Assembly: GCA_964370775.1 (NCBI GenBank)
Contig: CAYJKT010000004.1
Span: 54,766 to 118,765 of the forward strand
DNA: 64,000 bases
Source of the DNA: SIG603 sp964370775
GTDB lineage: Bacteria; Bacillota; Clostridia; Oscillospirales; Acutalibacteraceae
Direction: 5' to 3'
The translations under genes were made by a program, and so were the position numbers. Positions 17,117 to 25,559 of this stretch are shown piece after piece (positions within the stretch are counted from its first letter, which is position 1; each line of letters begins with the position of its first letter). The notes under the pieces were generated by a model that saw nothing but the letters and a program-made list of their open reading frames with translations, ran no database searches and was not told the origin of the DNA.

Positions 17117-17797
17117 ATGATTAATATACTTATAGTAGAAGATGACGAACAATTAAGAAAATTATTTAACTCTGTTATACGAGATAACGGCTACGATACC
17201 TACCTTGCAAAAGACGGTATAGAAGCCTTTGATATATTAGACGACAATGATATAGACTTGATAATATCAGATGTAATGATGCCACGCATGGACGGTTTTG
17301 AGATGGTAGAAAATTTGCGAGACAGTGGCTACACAATGCCAGTTTTGATGATAACTGCAAAGGATAGTTTAGCCGACAAACAAAAAGGTTTTAGGGTAGG
17401 AACAGACGATTACATGGTGAAACCTATTGATGTTAACGAGATGATATGGCGAGTAGAAGCCTTGCTTAGACGTAGTAATATAATGAAGAAGAATATTGTT
17501 AAAATGGGTGACACTGAGTTTAACAAAGATACTTTAGTTGTTGTTAGTAATGGAGAAAATATAGAACTTACACAAAAGGAGTTCAACTTGCTGTTTCAAT
17601 TAGTATCGTCACCAAACAAAGTGTATACAAGAAGAAAACTTATGGATATTGTGTGGGGAGTGGACACGTATTCTGACGAACACACTTTAGATGTTCATAT
17701 AAGCAAGCTTAGGGTGAAATTTAAAGATAACACTGATTTTAAGATAGTTACTATTAAAGGTTTGGGTTATAAGGTGGTAGAAAATGAGAAAATTTAA
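17117..17797 (+). CDS. OmpR/PhoB family response regulator
   Basis: 226 residues: a receiver domain (ILIVEDDEQLRKL, phosphoacceptor D52 in LIISDVMMPRMDGF, conserved Lys in DDYMVKPID) and a C-terminal winged helix (FNLLFQLVSSPNKVYTRRKLMDIVWG, LRVKFKDN, TIKGLGYKV). I chose the ATG at 17117 because the domain begins there and AAAGGGTG lies 7 nt upstream; the earlier in-frame ATG at 17099 would add six residues. It overlaps the kinase gene by 14 bp. Its likely target is the repeat array upstream. Confidence 0.93.
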   Translation: MINILIVEDDEQLRKLFNSVIRDNGYDTYLAKDGIEAFDILDDNDIDLIISDVMMPRMDGFEMVENLRDSGYTMPVLMITAKDSLADKQKGFRVGTDDYMVKPIDVNEMIWRVEALLRRSNIMKKNIVKMGDTEFNKDTLVVVSNGENIELTQKEFNLLFQLVSSPNKVYTRRKLMDIVWGVDTYSDEHTLDVHISKLRVKFKDNTDFKIVTIKGLGYKVVENEKI

Positions 17798-18824
17798 GTT
17801 AAGAACAATGTTTACAGCTTTAATATTGGTATTATTTTTAATTGTTATACCTACAACTGTGGCTGTTTATGATTTGTTTCCACTAGTATTAATGAATGAA
17901 AGACCAGCATTTACAAGATTATTAGGTGTTTGTATTGTAAGTTCAGTGATTGGTACCATAATCTCTAGAGCTGCTTCAAAAAGCACAATGAACTTAATAT
18001 CAGAGATAGACCAAGCTACAAAAGAGATTGCAAACGGCAATTACAACATTAGATTAGAGGAAAAAAGTAGATTGATTGAGCTTAACGATATGGCACAAAA
18101 CTTTAACTTAATGGCTAAAGATTTAGCAGCTACCGAGATAATGCGAACTGATTTTGTATCGAACGTGTCACATGAATTTAAAACACCACTAACAGCAATA
18201 GAGGGATATGCTACCTTGTTGCAAAATGAAAATCTTAGCAAAGAGCAAATTAAAGAGTACGCTGAAAACATAGAATACAACACAAAAAAACTAACCAAGA
18301 TGACAAGCAACATTTTGCTGTTATCCTCGTTAGATAATGGTAAAAAAGATATAGATAAAGTTAAATTTTCTTTAGATGAACAAATAAGAGAAACCGTGCT
18401 GATGTTTGAGAGAGAATGGAACGTACGAAATATTGATTTAGACCTAGAGCTTGAGGACTGTGAATATAAAGGGCACAAAGAGATTTTAGGGCATGTGTGG
18501 TCGAATATTTTTGGTAACGCACTTAAATTTTCTGAGGATAACTCGGAGATAGTGATAACGCTAACCCAAAACAGCAGTGGAATTACAGTAGCTATAAAAG
18601 ACAGTGGAAAAGGGATAGAAAAAGAAGACATAGAACATGTTTTTGAGAAGTTTTATCAAGCAGATACGTCTAGAGCGTCTAAGGGTAATGGGCTAGGACT
18701 TGCAATTGTGAAAACAGCAGTGGATTTGCACGGTGGGACGGTAACGGTGCAGAGTGATATTGGCAAAGGCACAGAATTTATAGTTTGTTTACCTACCAAT
18801 ATTAATGATAAAATCAAAAAATAA
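17784..18824 (+). CDS. Sensor histidine kinase
   Basis: 346 residues: two membrane helices (about 12-33 and 45-62) with only a short external loop, a HAMP domain, a HisKA domain with phospho-His H130 (SNVSHEFKTPLTAIEGYATLL) and a HATPase domain (GNALKFS N box, DSGKGI G1, KGNGLGLAIVKTAVDLHGG G2). The tiny sensor loop is the style of intramembrane-sensing kinases that watch ABC exporters under antimicrobial peptide stress; that role is inferred from the divergent exporter. AAGGTGGTAGAA precedes the ATG inside the regulator gene. Confidence 0.93.
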   Translation: MRKFKLRTMFTALILVLFLIVIPTTVAVYDLFPLVLMNERPAFTRLLGVCIVSSVIGTIISRAASKSTMNLISEIDQATKEIANGNYNIRLEEKSRLIELNDMAQNFNLMAKDLAATEIMRTDFVSNVSHEFKTPLTAIEGYATLLQNENLSKEQIKEYAENIEYNTKKLTKMTSNILLLSSLDNGKKDIDKVKFSLDEQIRETVLMFEREWNVRNIDLDLELEDCEYKGHKEILGHVWSNIFGNALKFSEDNSEIVITLTQNSSGITVAIKDSGKGIEKEDIEHVFEKFYQADTSRASKGNGLGLAIVKTAVDLHGGTVTVQSDIGKGTEFIVCLPTNINDKIKK

Positions 18825-18827
18825 ACT

Positions 18828-18863
18828 AAAAAAAGGAGACTACAGCACTAAGCTGTGGTCTCC
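18828..18863 (-). terminator. Terminator shared by the convergent kinase and nitroreductase genes
   Basis: A 12-bp stem with one wobble pair (GGAGACYACAGC, arms 18835-18846 and 18852-18863) followed by TTTTTTT on the minus strand. The plus side has only GTTTCGC, so it best serves the nitroreductase unit. Confidence 0.75.
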
Positions 18864-18883
18864 GTTTCGCATATCATTGTATA

Positions 18884-19420
18884 TCAAAAACTATTAAAGC
18901 TAAAAGCTTCTTCTGTTGGTTTTCTAGGTTTATTACGAATTTCATCTGATTTAGCATAACCCACGCTGATAATTGCTCTAATCACAACATCTTCTGGGAT
19001 ATTAAGCAGTTGTTTTAGTTTAGCTTCGTCAAACACTCCTATAATGCATGTTGATAAGCCTTTATCAGTAGCTGCATAGCAAAGTGTTGAGATTGCATGA
19101 CCTAAATCCATTTGAGCATAGAATTGAGACTCACACTCCAAAGAACGCATAAGTCTAGCTTTTGTCTCGCACGCAATAACAAAATTGTTTACATCAACTG
19201 TCCAAGTGTTGATAGGTAAATCTTCTTTAATAATAGTGCTAGGAATTTGCTTTGCTGTGTCACCGTCACATGCTACAAAATGCCAAGGTTGAGAATTGCA
19301 AGCTGAGGGAGCAGTAGTCGCTGTCTCTAAAATCTCTGTCATAAGTTCTCTAGGAACCGTTTTTTCGCTGTCGTATTCTCTGCAACTTTGTCTTGTTAAT
19401 GCTAATTGTTTAAAATCCAT
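18884..19420 (-). CDS. Nitroreductase family flavoprotein
   Basis: A 178-residue FMN-dependent oxidoreductase. TRQSCREYDSEKTVPRELM and ATTAPSACNSQPWHFV are the FMN-binding N-terminal pattern, and GLSTCIIGVFDEAKLKQLLNIPE is the conserved C-terminal half. It reduces nitro, quinone or related compounds with NAD(P)H; the substrate is unknown. It is the second gene of a pair with the SDR, 12 nt apart, with AAGGAG before its ATG. Confidence 0.9.
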   Translation of the reverse strand: MDFKQLALTRQSCREYDSEKTVPRELMTEILETATTAPSACNSQPWHFVACDGDTAKQIPSTIIKEDLPINTWTVDVNNFVIACETKARLMRSLECESQFYAQMDLGHAISTLCYAATDKGLSTCIIGVFDEAKLKQLLNIPEDVVIRAIISVGYAKSDEIRNKPRKPTEEAFSFNSF

Positions 19421-19432
19421 AATTATTACTCC

Positions 19433-20149
19433 TTAATTATCTTCATAATTCCAGCCGTGGTCGTCGTGGTATATCATAAGTTTAGACATGCCACCATCTA
19501 TGTTTATATTCTCACCAGTGATAAAACTAGCTTTATCACTGCTTAAAAATAAGCACATATTTGCAATATCGTGAGGTTTACCTACTCTACCAGAAAGATG
19601 TTGTGTGTTATCAGCGCCACTAAAAGTACTGTCCGTGGTGTCTATCCAACCAGGGGAGATACTGTTTACTCTAACTTTGCCACTTAAACTAACTGCCATG
19701 GCATGAGTTAGTGCAGTTATTCCACCTTTTGCACTGCTATAGCTCTCTGTATTGGCTTGAGATTGAAATGCTCTGGTAGAAGAAATATTGATAATATTTG
19801 CACCTGTGTCAAAGCTATCCATAAAAAGTTTGGTTAAGTAATATGGAGAGGCTACACCGATTTTTTGAACATATAAAAAATCGTCATAACTGCAAGCAAA
19901 TAAACCTTGCTTGCTTAAACAAGCATTATTGATTAAACAATACACAGAAGAAAATTTCTCCTTAACTTTGTTTGCAAAGTCAGTCAATACATCTTCGTTT
20001 GCAATGTCGCCTTTATAGAAAAAATCACAAGTATAATCAATTTCGTTTTTATCAATTACTGCAACTGCATAACCGTCTTGCATAAAATGCTGTGCTATGC
20101 ACTTGCCTATGCCAGCAGAACCACCTGTAATAACAGCTAACTTCTTCAT
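19433..20149 (-). CDS. Short-chain dehydrogenase/reductase
   Basis: A 238-residue classical SDR. It has the cofactor motif TGGSAGIGK, CLINNACLS (NNAG equivalent), catalytic Ser in INISSTRAF, YSSAKGG (YxxxK) and INIDGGM at the end. NAD(P)-dependent oxidoreduction is expected; the substrate is not evident. The ATG at 20149 was chosen over one 18 nt upstream because GGAGTAATATA precedes it and the Rossmann fold starts at once. It is in an operon with the nitroreductase; the assembly gap begins 71 nt upstream. Confidence 0.9.
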   Translation of the reverse strand: MKKLAVITGGSAGIGKCIAQHFMQDGYAVAVIDKNEIDYTCDFFYKGDIANEDVLTDFANKVKEKFSSVYCLINNACLSKQGLFACSYDDFLYVQKIGVASPYYLTKLFMDSFDTGANIINISSTRAFQSQANTESYSSAKGGITALTHAMAVSLSGKVRVNSISPGWIDTTDSTFSGADNTQHLSGRVGKPHDIANMCLFLSSDKASFITGENINIDGGMSKLMIYHDDHGWNYEDN

Positions 20150-20219
20150 TATATTACTCCAATACATAAAATATTAGTACGTGTAAATTATACACCTATA
20201 TATTAGAAAAAGTCAACAT

Positions 20220-20319
20220 NNNNNNNNNNNNNNNNNNNNNNNNNNNNNNNNNNNNNNNNNNNNNNNNNNNNNNNNNNNNNNNNNNNNNNNNNNNNNNNNN
20301 NNNNNNNNNNNNNNNNNNN
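20220..20319. other. Assembly gap (100 Ns)
   Basis: Exactly 100 undetermined bases. This round number normally marks a scaffold join of unknown true length. The last codons and the terminator of the amidohydrolase gene, and perhaps more, are lost here. Confidence 0.98.
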
Positions 20320-21473
20320 GTGTATGCTACATGCAATGCACAAGAATTCACAAGAGCGTCTTCATCTATATCAAACAATCCGTGGTGATGTGCCACACAG
20401 GTATTAGGTTTATCTTTGTTTTTAGTACCCACAAAAGCATACATACCTTCAGTTACTGCAAGATAATCTGCAAAGTCATCAGCTCCTAGAGAACACGCAA
20501 AGTCGGAAACAATGTCTGATTTATCCATGAAAGTTTCAGCAACTTCTGTAACTTCTTTTACAGCTATCTCATGGTTAACAAGAGGGGCGGCGTAGTCGAA
20601 AAATTCAACTTCTACTGTTGCACCATGCATTAAAGCTGTGTGCTGTGCAATTTCTTTAACACGATTATTTGTGTATGCACGAATATCCTCGTTAAAGCTT
20701 CTTGTAGTTCCCTCAATAACTGCTGTTTCAGCAACTATGTTATACTGTGTGCCTGCTTGAACCGTGCCAACACCAACGATAACAGTGTCTAAAGGGTTAG
20801 TGTTTCTAGCAACTATACTTTGCAAGTTAACTACAGTTTGAGACGCTATATACACTGCATCTACTCCTAGATGTGGAGTAGACACATGTGCGCCTTTGCC
20901 AGTTATAGTTATCTTAAAATAATCACAGCTTGCACACTGTGCGCCTTTGGTTATAGATATTTTGCCACTGTCTAGCTTGCTACTTATATGAGCACCAAAA
21001 ACTCTACTTGCACCCTCAAGCAAGCCCTCATTAACAAATAATCTTGCACCTTTTCCGTATTCCTCACCTTGTTGGAAAAACAATCTAACTTGTCCTGAAA
21101 AACTAGATTTTATGCTTTGCAATACCTTTGCTGTGGCTAGTAATGTAGCAGTGTGTGCGTCGTGCCCACAAGCATGGCACACACTCTCATTTTTTGAAGC
21201 ATACTCTGTTGTTTTTAAGTCTGTCATAGCTAGTGCGTCGGTATCTGCTCTTAAAACAATGATTTTATCACTTACACTTAACTCTCCGTCAATCCACGCA
21301 TAAACACCTGTTTCACCAACTCTTCGGTGTGGGATATGAAGTAAATCAAGTTCTTCTTCTATTTTTTTAGCTGTGTTAAATTCTTGCATGCTGATTTCTG
21401 GGTAGCTGTGAAAGTATCTTCTTAAATTAATCAAATAATCTTTATTATCATTAACAAGTTTAATAATATCCAT
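20320..21473 (-). CDS. M20 family amidohydrolase (N-acyl-amino acid hydrolase type), 3' end in gap
   Basis: 384 residues are present; the C-terminus runs into the gap at CALHVAY, a motif that usually lies about ten residues from the end, so little is missing. Metal ligands show in CHACGHDAHTATLL and QQGEEYGKGARLF, and the internal dimerisation domain has THVSTPHLGVDA-like GKGAHVSTPHLG. Relatives hydrolyse N-acyl amino acids, including aminoacyl cysteine and N-acetyl-methionine. It starts 10 nt after metQ with AAGGTAAAAAAT, so it belongs to the methionine transport operon and may free methionine from acylated forms (inference). Confidence 0.88.
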
Positions 21474-21483
21474 ATTTTTTACC

Positions 21484-22317
21484 TTACCACGCTTGTAAAA
21501 ACGCACCGTCAAAAGCTTCTTCTATTGTGTTCGCAACTTCTGTTGTTTGATAAGCTTCTACCACTTTTTTGTATGTCTCGTTGTCTATATCAGCAGTTCT
21601 TGATACGATTATATTTACAAGATTAGGCAGAGCCTCATTTTCGTCTGGGTTTGTGTTCTCTGTAAAAATTGTGTCGTTAATAGGTGAAAGACCTGCTGTG
21701 AACGCATTGCCACCGTTGATTATAGCAGCTGTGCAGTCTGGTAAAAGGTTTGCTAAAGTGCCTGACTCAGCCTCGATAATCTCAATCGCAACTTTGTACT
21801 CTGTAATGTCTGACACTGACGGAACAAAGCCTTTAGCTGGGTCGCATACAATAAGCCCTGCTTCTTCAAGTAATTTTAGAGCACGTCCACCGTTTGTAGC
21901 ATCACTTGGTATAGCAATTTTGTCACCGTCTTTAATATCTTCTATAGAACTGATTTTATCTTTGTTGTGATATATAGAAAGTGGTGCAATGATAGTATCG
22001 CCAATACTTGCAATATCATAACCATGTTTTTCAATTTCATCATTTAAAAATGCAACGTGTTGAAAAGAATTCAAGTCTATATCTCCGTCATTTAATGCTC
22101 TGTTAGGTGTTGCGTAATCAGAAAACTTCACAAGCTCTACTTTGATATTATCATCTGCTAATAGCTCGTTAACTGTGTCCCATTGCTCGTTATATTCACC
22201 AACTACACCTACTTTTACAGTAGTAATGTCGCTTGTATCTGTGTTTGATGTGCAAGCTGTCAATCCTAGTGCTAGTACTGAGCTTGCTATTAATATGTAT
22301 TTTAATAATTTTTTCAT
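21484..22317 (-). CDS. metQ: Methionine ABC transporter substrate-binding lipoprotein
   Basis: 277 residues with a lipoprotein signal (MKKLLKYILIASSVLALGL, lipobox LTAC, Cys22). The NLPA/MetQ fold is clear from TVKVGVVGEYNEQWD, NSFQHVAFLNDEI and IAIPSDATNGGRALKLLEEAG. It captures methionine at the outer face of the membrane and delivers it to MetI. It follows metI by 12 nt in the metNIQ operon, with AGGAGG before its ATG. Confidence 0.93.
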   Translation of the reverse strand: MKKLLKYILIASSVLALGLTACTSNTDTSDITTVKVGVVGEYNEQWDTVNELLADDNIKVELVKFSDYATPNRALNDGDIDLNSFQHVAFLNDEIEKHGYDIASIGDTIIAPLSIYHNKDKISSIEDIKDGDKIAIPSDATNGGRALKLLEEAGLIVCDPAKGFVPSVSDITEYKVAIEIIEAESGTLANLLPDCTAAIINGGNAFTAGLSPINDTIFTENTNPDENEALPNLVNIIVSRTADIDNETYKKVVEAYQTTEVANTIEEAFDGAFLQAW

Positions 22318-22329
22318 GTTGACCTCCTG

Positions 22330-23010
22330 TTAATGTGTCGTTTTTTTAACTATTATGTTTCCTACTCCTTGAATAATGCTTACCAATATAAGTATAATTA
22401 CAACTGTTATCCATGTCATATCTGTGTACCCTCTTTGGTAACCATATCTAATTGCAAAATCGCCTAGTCCACCTGCTCCAATAGAGCCAGCCATAGCAGT
22501 TAAGCCTAGTAAGCTTACTAAAGATATAGCTGTCACTCTAGCGATACCAGGGATTGACTCTTTTAAATAGATAGAGAAAATAATGTTGATTGGTGAAAAC
22601 CCAAGTGAAACTCCTGTCTCTATCAGCCCATACTTTATGTTTGCTAAAACTGTTTCTATTTGTCTTGCTAAAAAAGGCGCTGTACCAAAAATTAGTGCAA
22701 CATAAGCACCTTCTACTCCAATAGCTGTGCCGACTACTGCTCTGCTTACGGGTATCAGTAGTATCATTAATATTAGAAAAGGGACGGACCTTAATATGTC
22801 TATACATTTGTTAACAATGTTATATAGTATAACATTTTCAAGAATTCCGTCTCTTTTTGTTACTGTTAGGACAACACCAATAGTTAATCCTAACAAAAAT
22901 GATATGCTACCTGCTACTATAAACATTTGCAAAGTTTGCAGTAATGATATAAGCAAGTCGTCTCCTAAATCCAATAAATTAGGAGAAATTATTTTAATAA
23001 GGTCTGTCAC
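22330..23010 (-). CDS. metI: Methionine ABC transporter permease
   Basis: A 226-residue permease with about five membrane segments and the EAA-type loop ETGVSLGFSPINIIFSIYLKESIPGI that contacts MetN. It starts with GTG in a 4-base GTGA overlap with metN, so it is translationally coupled. Confidence 0.94.
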   Translation of the reverse strand: MTDLIKIISPNLLDLGDDLLISLLQTLQMFIVAGSISFLLGLTIGVVLTVTKRDGILENVILYNIVNKCIDILRSVPFLILMILLIPVSRAVVGTAIGVEGAYVALIFGTAPFLARQIETVLANIKYGLIETGVSLGFSPINIIFSIYLKESIPGIARVTAISLVSLLGLTAMAGSIGAGGLGDFAIRYGYQRGYTDMTWITVVIILILVSIIQGVGNIIVKKTTH

Positions 23011-24038
23011 CTAATCACCTCTAAATCTATTCCACTTGTTTTAATATAAGCAAAGGCTTTCTCCATGTTTTCACTACTTCCACTCATGGTTACTACCATT
23101 CTGCCCAAAGGTTTATCCTTGAAGGTTTCCACGCTTCCGTAAATTATATTAATGGTTATATCACATTGTTTGACAATGGTAGAGATAAGCGGTCTCGGTG
23201 CATCATCACCCCAGAATGTGAATATTAACACTTTGTCATCATGGTTTATATTAGATAGCTTTCTGTTTTTTTCTAGCGTTTCTAAAATTTTATCTAGATT
23301 ATTAGCTGTTTGTATGAATTCTTTAGCAGATTTGTTTTTTGGCTGAACAAATGTATTCATGGTTTCGCCTACTTCTAAAACTTCGCCATTTTCCATAATA
23401 GCTACTCTATCGCATATATCTTTAATAACAGACATTTCATGGGTGATTAATACAATTGTAATGCCAAGTTTTTCGTTAAGGCTTTTTAGTAAATCTAAAA
23501 TAGCTTTTGTAGCTTTTGGGTCTAAAGCAGAGGTCGCCTCATCACATAGCAAAACTTTTGGGTCATTTGCTAGTGCTCTTGCAATTGCAACTCTTTGTTG
23601 TTGACCACCTGATAATTGTGACGGAAACGCATCTTTTTTATCAGCGATACCCACTAAATCTAAAAGCTTATTGATTTTCTCCATTTTCTCACCACGAGAT
23701 AATGAACTCTTTTTAAGTGCTAGAGATATATTTTCATAAACAGTTCTTGAGTGCATCAAGTTAAAGTTTTGGAAAATCATACCCATTTTTATCCTAGCTT
23801 CTCTTAACTCTTTTTCTGTTACCTTAGATAAATCTACTCCGTCAAAAAATATAGTGCCCTCTGTTGGCTTTTCCAACATATTGATTAACCTGATAAGTGT
23901 AGATTTTCCTGCACCAGAATATCCGATAATACCAAATACTTCACCAGGGTTAATATCTAAGCTAACATTAACTACTGCGTTAATAGGTTGTTTGTTTCTT
24001 TGTGTGAATGATTTGCTGACGTTTTTAATGCGTATCAT
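23007..24038 (-). CDS. metN: Methionine ABC transporter ATP-binding protein
   Basis: 343 residues. The ABC domain shows Walker A GYSGAGKST, signature LSGGQQQRVAIARAL and Walker B VLLCDEATSALD. Residues from about 265 on form the NIL domain (FWGDDAPRPLISTI, RMVVTMSG), which binds methionine and shuts transport down when the cell is full. The ATG at 24038 is where the family starts (MIRIKNVSKSF); the upstream in-frame codons run into the T-box terminator. The ribosome site is weak (AAGGAAAG, long spacing). Confidence 0.94.
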   Translation of the reverse strand: MIRIKNVSKSFTQRNKQPINAVVNVSLDINPGEVFGIIGYSGAGKSTLIRLINMLEKPTEGTIFFDGVDLSKVTEKELREARIKMGMIFQNFNLMHSRTVYENISLALKKSSLSRGEKMEKINKLLDLVGIADKKDAFPSQLSGGQQQRVAIARALANDPKVLLCDEATSALDPKATKAILDLLKSLNEKLGITIVLITHEMSVIKDICDRVAIMENGEVLEVGETMNTFVQPKNKSAKEFIQTANNLDKILETLEKNRKLSNINHDDKVLIFTFWGDDAPRPLISTIVKQCDITINIIYGSVETFKDKPLGRMVVTMSGSSENMEKAFAYIKTSGIDLEVIR

Positions 24039-24063
24039 AACTTTACTTTTTCTTTCCTTCCAT

Positions 24064-24360
24064 AAATAAAAAACTCGTCCTAATGATATTTTAACCATTA
24101 GGACGAGAGCATATACAAGCTTCGTGTTACCACCTAAATTTATCCATTTCTCGCGAAATAAACCTCATCAAGTACGTTCAGTTAAACTGAGTTATACTCT
24201 GACACTATAACGGGTGCTACCGACGTAATCTAACTTCGTGCTCGACCACGCAACTCCGAGACCATGTTCAAAAGGTTCCTGTTTATCTCCTTGCACCAAA
24301 TGGAGACTCTCTGTAAAACACTCTGCTTTTTACTCTTCTCTTCTTCGTTTTTATTTTTGA
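24064..24360 (-). ncRNA. T-box riboswitch leader, probable tRNA-Met specificity
   Basis: On the minus strand upstream of metN lie the T-box stem I elements (GAAGAGAAGAGTA, CAGAGAGT, TTGGTGCAAGGAGA) and a candidate specifier ATG in TTGAACATGGTC (24265-24263). The conserved antiterminator T-box sequence TAGGTGGTAACACG is at 24136-24123, and a 12-bp terminator (CTCGTCCTAATG, arms 24107-24096 and 24085-24074) is followed by TTTTTTATTT. Uncharged tRNA pairs with the specifier and the T-box and prevents termination. The AUG specifier and the downstream metNIQ genes agree on methionine. Confidence 0.88.
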
Positions 24361-24369
24361 ATTGAGACT

Positions 24370-24398
24370 ATCATATACGATAGTTTTAGTTTTGTCAA
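24370..24398 (-). promoter_or_regulatory. Sigma-A promoter for the T-box/metNIQ operon
   Basis: Minus strand TTGACA (24398-24393), a 17-nt spacer and TATGAT (24375-24370), placing the start about 5-10 nt before the leader. The 200 bases upstream (24430-24600) are AT-rich and hold no gene. Confidence 0.8.
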
Positions 24399-24602
24399 CA
24401 GTTTTTTATAAAAAAAATTGAAATATTCACAACTTAGTCACATTTGACAAATTTAAACGTTAAAATATATTTATATTTATGTTATTGTTTTGTTAATAAT
24501 TTATTTATTATATTAACACTTTACTATAAAATATATTCTATAAAGAAAATATATCGATATAATTATTCGATAATGAAATAAAAAAGAAAAATCAAATTAA
24601 GC

Positions 24603-24631
24603 TTGACAAAATGCACCGTACTAATTATAAT
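24603..24631 (+). promoter_or_regulatory. Strong sigma-A promoter for mntP
   Basis: Perfect TTGACA and perfect TATAAT with a 17-nt spacer. The 5' leader is only about 60-70 nt, which is too short for a yybP-ykoY manganese riboswitch. Confidence 0.8.
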
Positions 24632-24709
24632 ATGTTAGGCATAAAGATAGTTAAGCAAGTTTAAAATCTAAATGAAAGTAAAGAACATAATTGTTCTGTG
24701 GGTACAAAA

Positions 24710-25279
24710 GTGACTTTTTTCGAAATTTTTTTAATAGCACTTGGACTTTCAGCAGATGCTTTTGCAGTAGCAATGTGTTATGGTGTGAAAATAAAAAGCA
24801 TAAAGCCTAAAGCGATATTACTTATAGCTTTTAGTTTTGGTTTTTTTCAGGCTATAATGCCAATTATAGGTTATTTTGTCGGAATACAGTTTGAAGCTTT
24901 TATATCAAGTATTGACCACTGGGTAGCCTTTATATTGTTGATGTATGTTGGTGTTAAAATGTTTGTTGAAGCTTTTAAGAAAGACGAACATGACGAAAAC
25001 GACTTTACAAAAATCGACATAAAAACTCTTTTGATAATGAGCATAGCTACAAGTATTGATGCTTTGGCTGTTGGAATAAGTTTTGCTATGATAAAAGATA
25101 TCAGCATTTTCCCGTCCTCTATAACGATAGGCGTTATAACACTGGTATCATCTTACATAGCCGTTTGCATAGGCAAGCGATTTGGCGAGAAGTTTCGCAA
25201 AAGTGCAGAGGTATTGGGAGGCTTAATACTTATATTCATAGGTGTTAAGGTAATTGTAGAACATTTCTTAGTTGTATAA
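24710..25279 (+). CDS. mntP: Manganese efflux pump MntP family protein
   Basis: About 190 residues with six membrane helices. FLIALGLSADAFAVAMCYG and the repeat SIATSIDALAVGISFAMI carry the paired Asp residues of the MntP family (PF02659), which exports Mn2+. The start is uncertain: a GTG at 24698 extends the frame by four residues, and the GTG at 24710 gives the usual family N-terminus; both have weak ribosome sites. Single-gene unit with a strong promoter and terminator. Confidence 0.9.
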   Translation: MTFFEIFLIALGLSADAFAVAMCYGVKIKSIKPKAILLIAFSFGFFQAIMPIIGYFVGIQFEAFISSIDHWVAFILLMYVGVKMFVEAFKKDEHDENDFTKIDIKTLLIMSIATSIDALAVGISFAMIKDISIFPSSITIGVITLVSSYIAVCIGKRFGEKFRKSAEVLGGLILIFIGVKVIVEHFLVV

Positions 25280-25311
25280 TTTATTATACAGTTAATATTT
25301 GTTAATTGACT

Positions 25312-25352
25312 AAAGCTAAGGGCACCGACATTGTTCGGTGCTTTTAGCTTTT
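25312..25352 (+). terminator. Intrinsic terminator after mntP
   Basis: Nested stem AAAGCTA plus GCACCGA (arms 25312-25328 and 25335-25351) with T-rich 3' side. Confidence 0.85.
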
Positions 25353-25464
25353 ATTAACATTTTGTAACAATTAACACGTGGCTTACATTTTATAGGCATT
25401 TGGTTTATTATTCCTCTATATACTGTGGTATTTTAATTTTACTATAAGATATGGAATTCTTTGT

Positions 25465-25493
25465 TTGACAATTGCATAAAATTGTGATAGAAT
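25465..25493 (+). promoter_or_regulatory. Sigma-A promoter for ftsEX
   Basis: TTGACA, a 17-nt spacer and TAGAAT, 67 nt before the ftsE ATG. Confidence 0.65.
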
Positions 25494-25559
25494 AAAAACG
25501 TTACAGAAAATACATTTAAGTTACAAATCAGTAACTAAATATAGGAGGAAATTATACTC

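Noticed and set aside
17175..18631. Minus-strand open frames opposite the two-component genes
   Set aside because: They overlap the well-supported regulator and kinase and have no family features or ribosome sites.
24064..24360. SAM riboswitch (S-box) before metNIQ
   Set aside because: The conserved elements fit a T-box (GAAGAG, TTGGTGCAAGG, AGGTGGTAACACG) and not an S-box.
24640..24709. Possible yybP-ykoY manganese riboswitch before mntP
   Set aside because: The strong promoter leaves only about 60-70 nt of leader, too short for that riboswitch, and its conserved elements are not seen.
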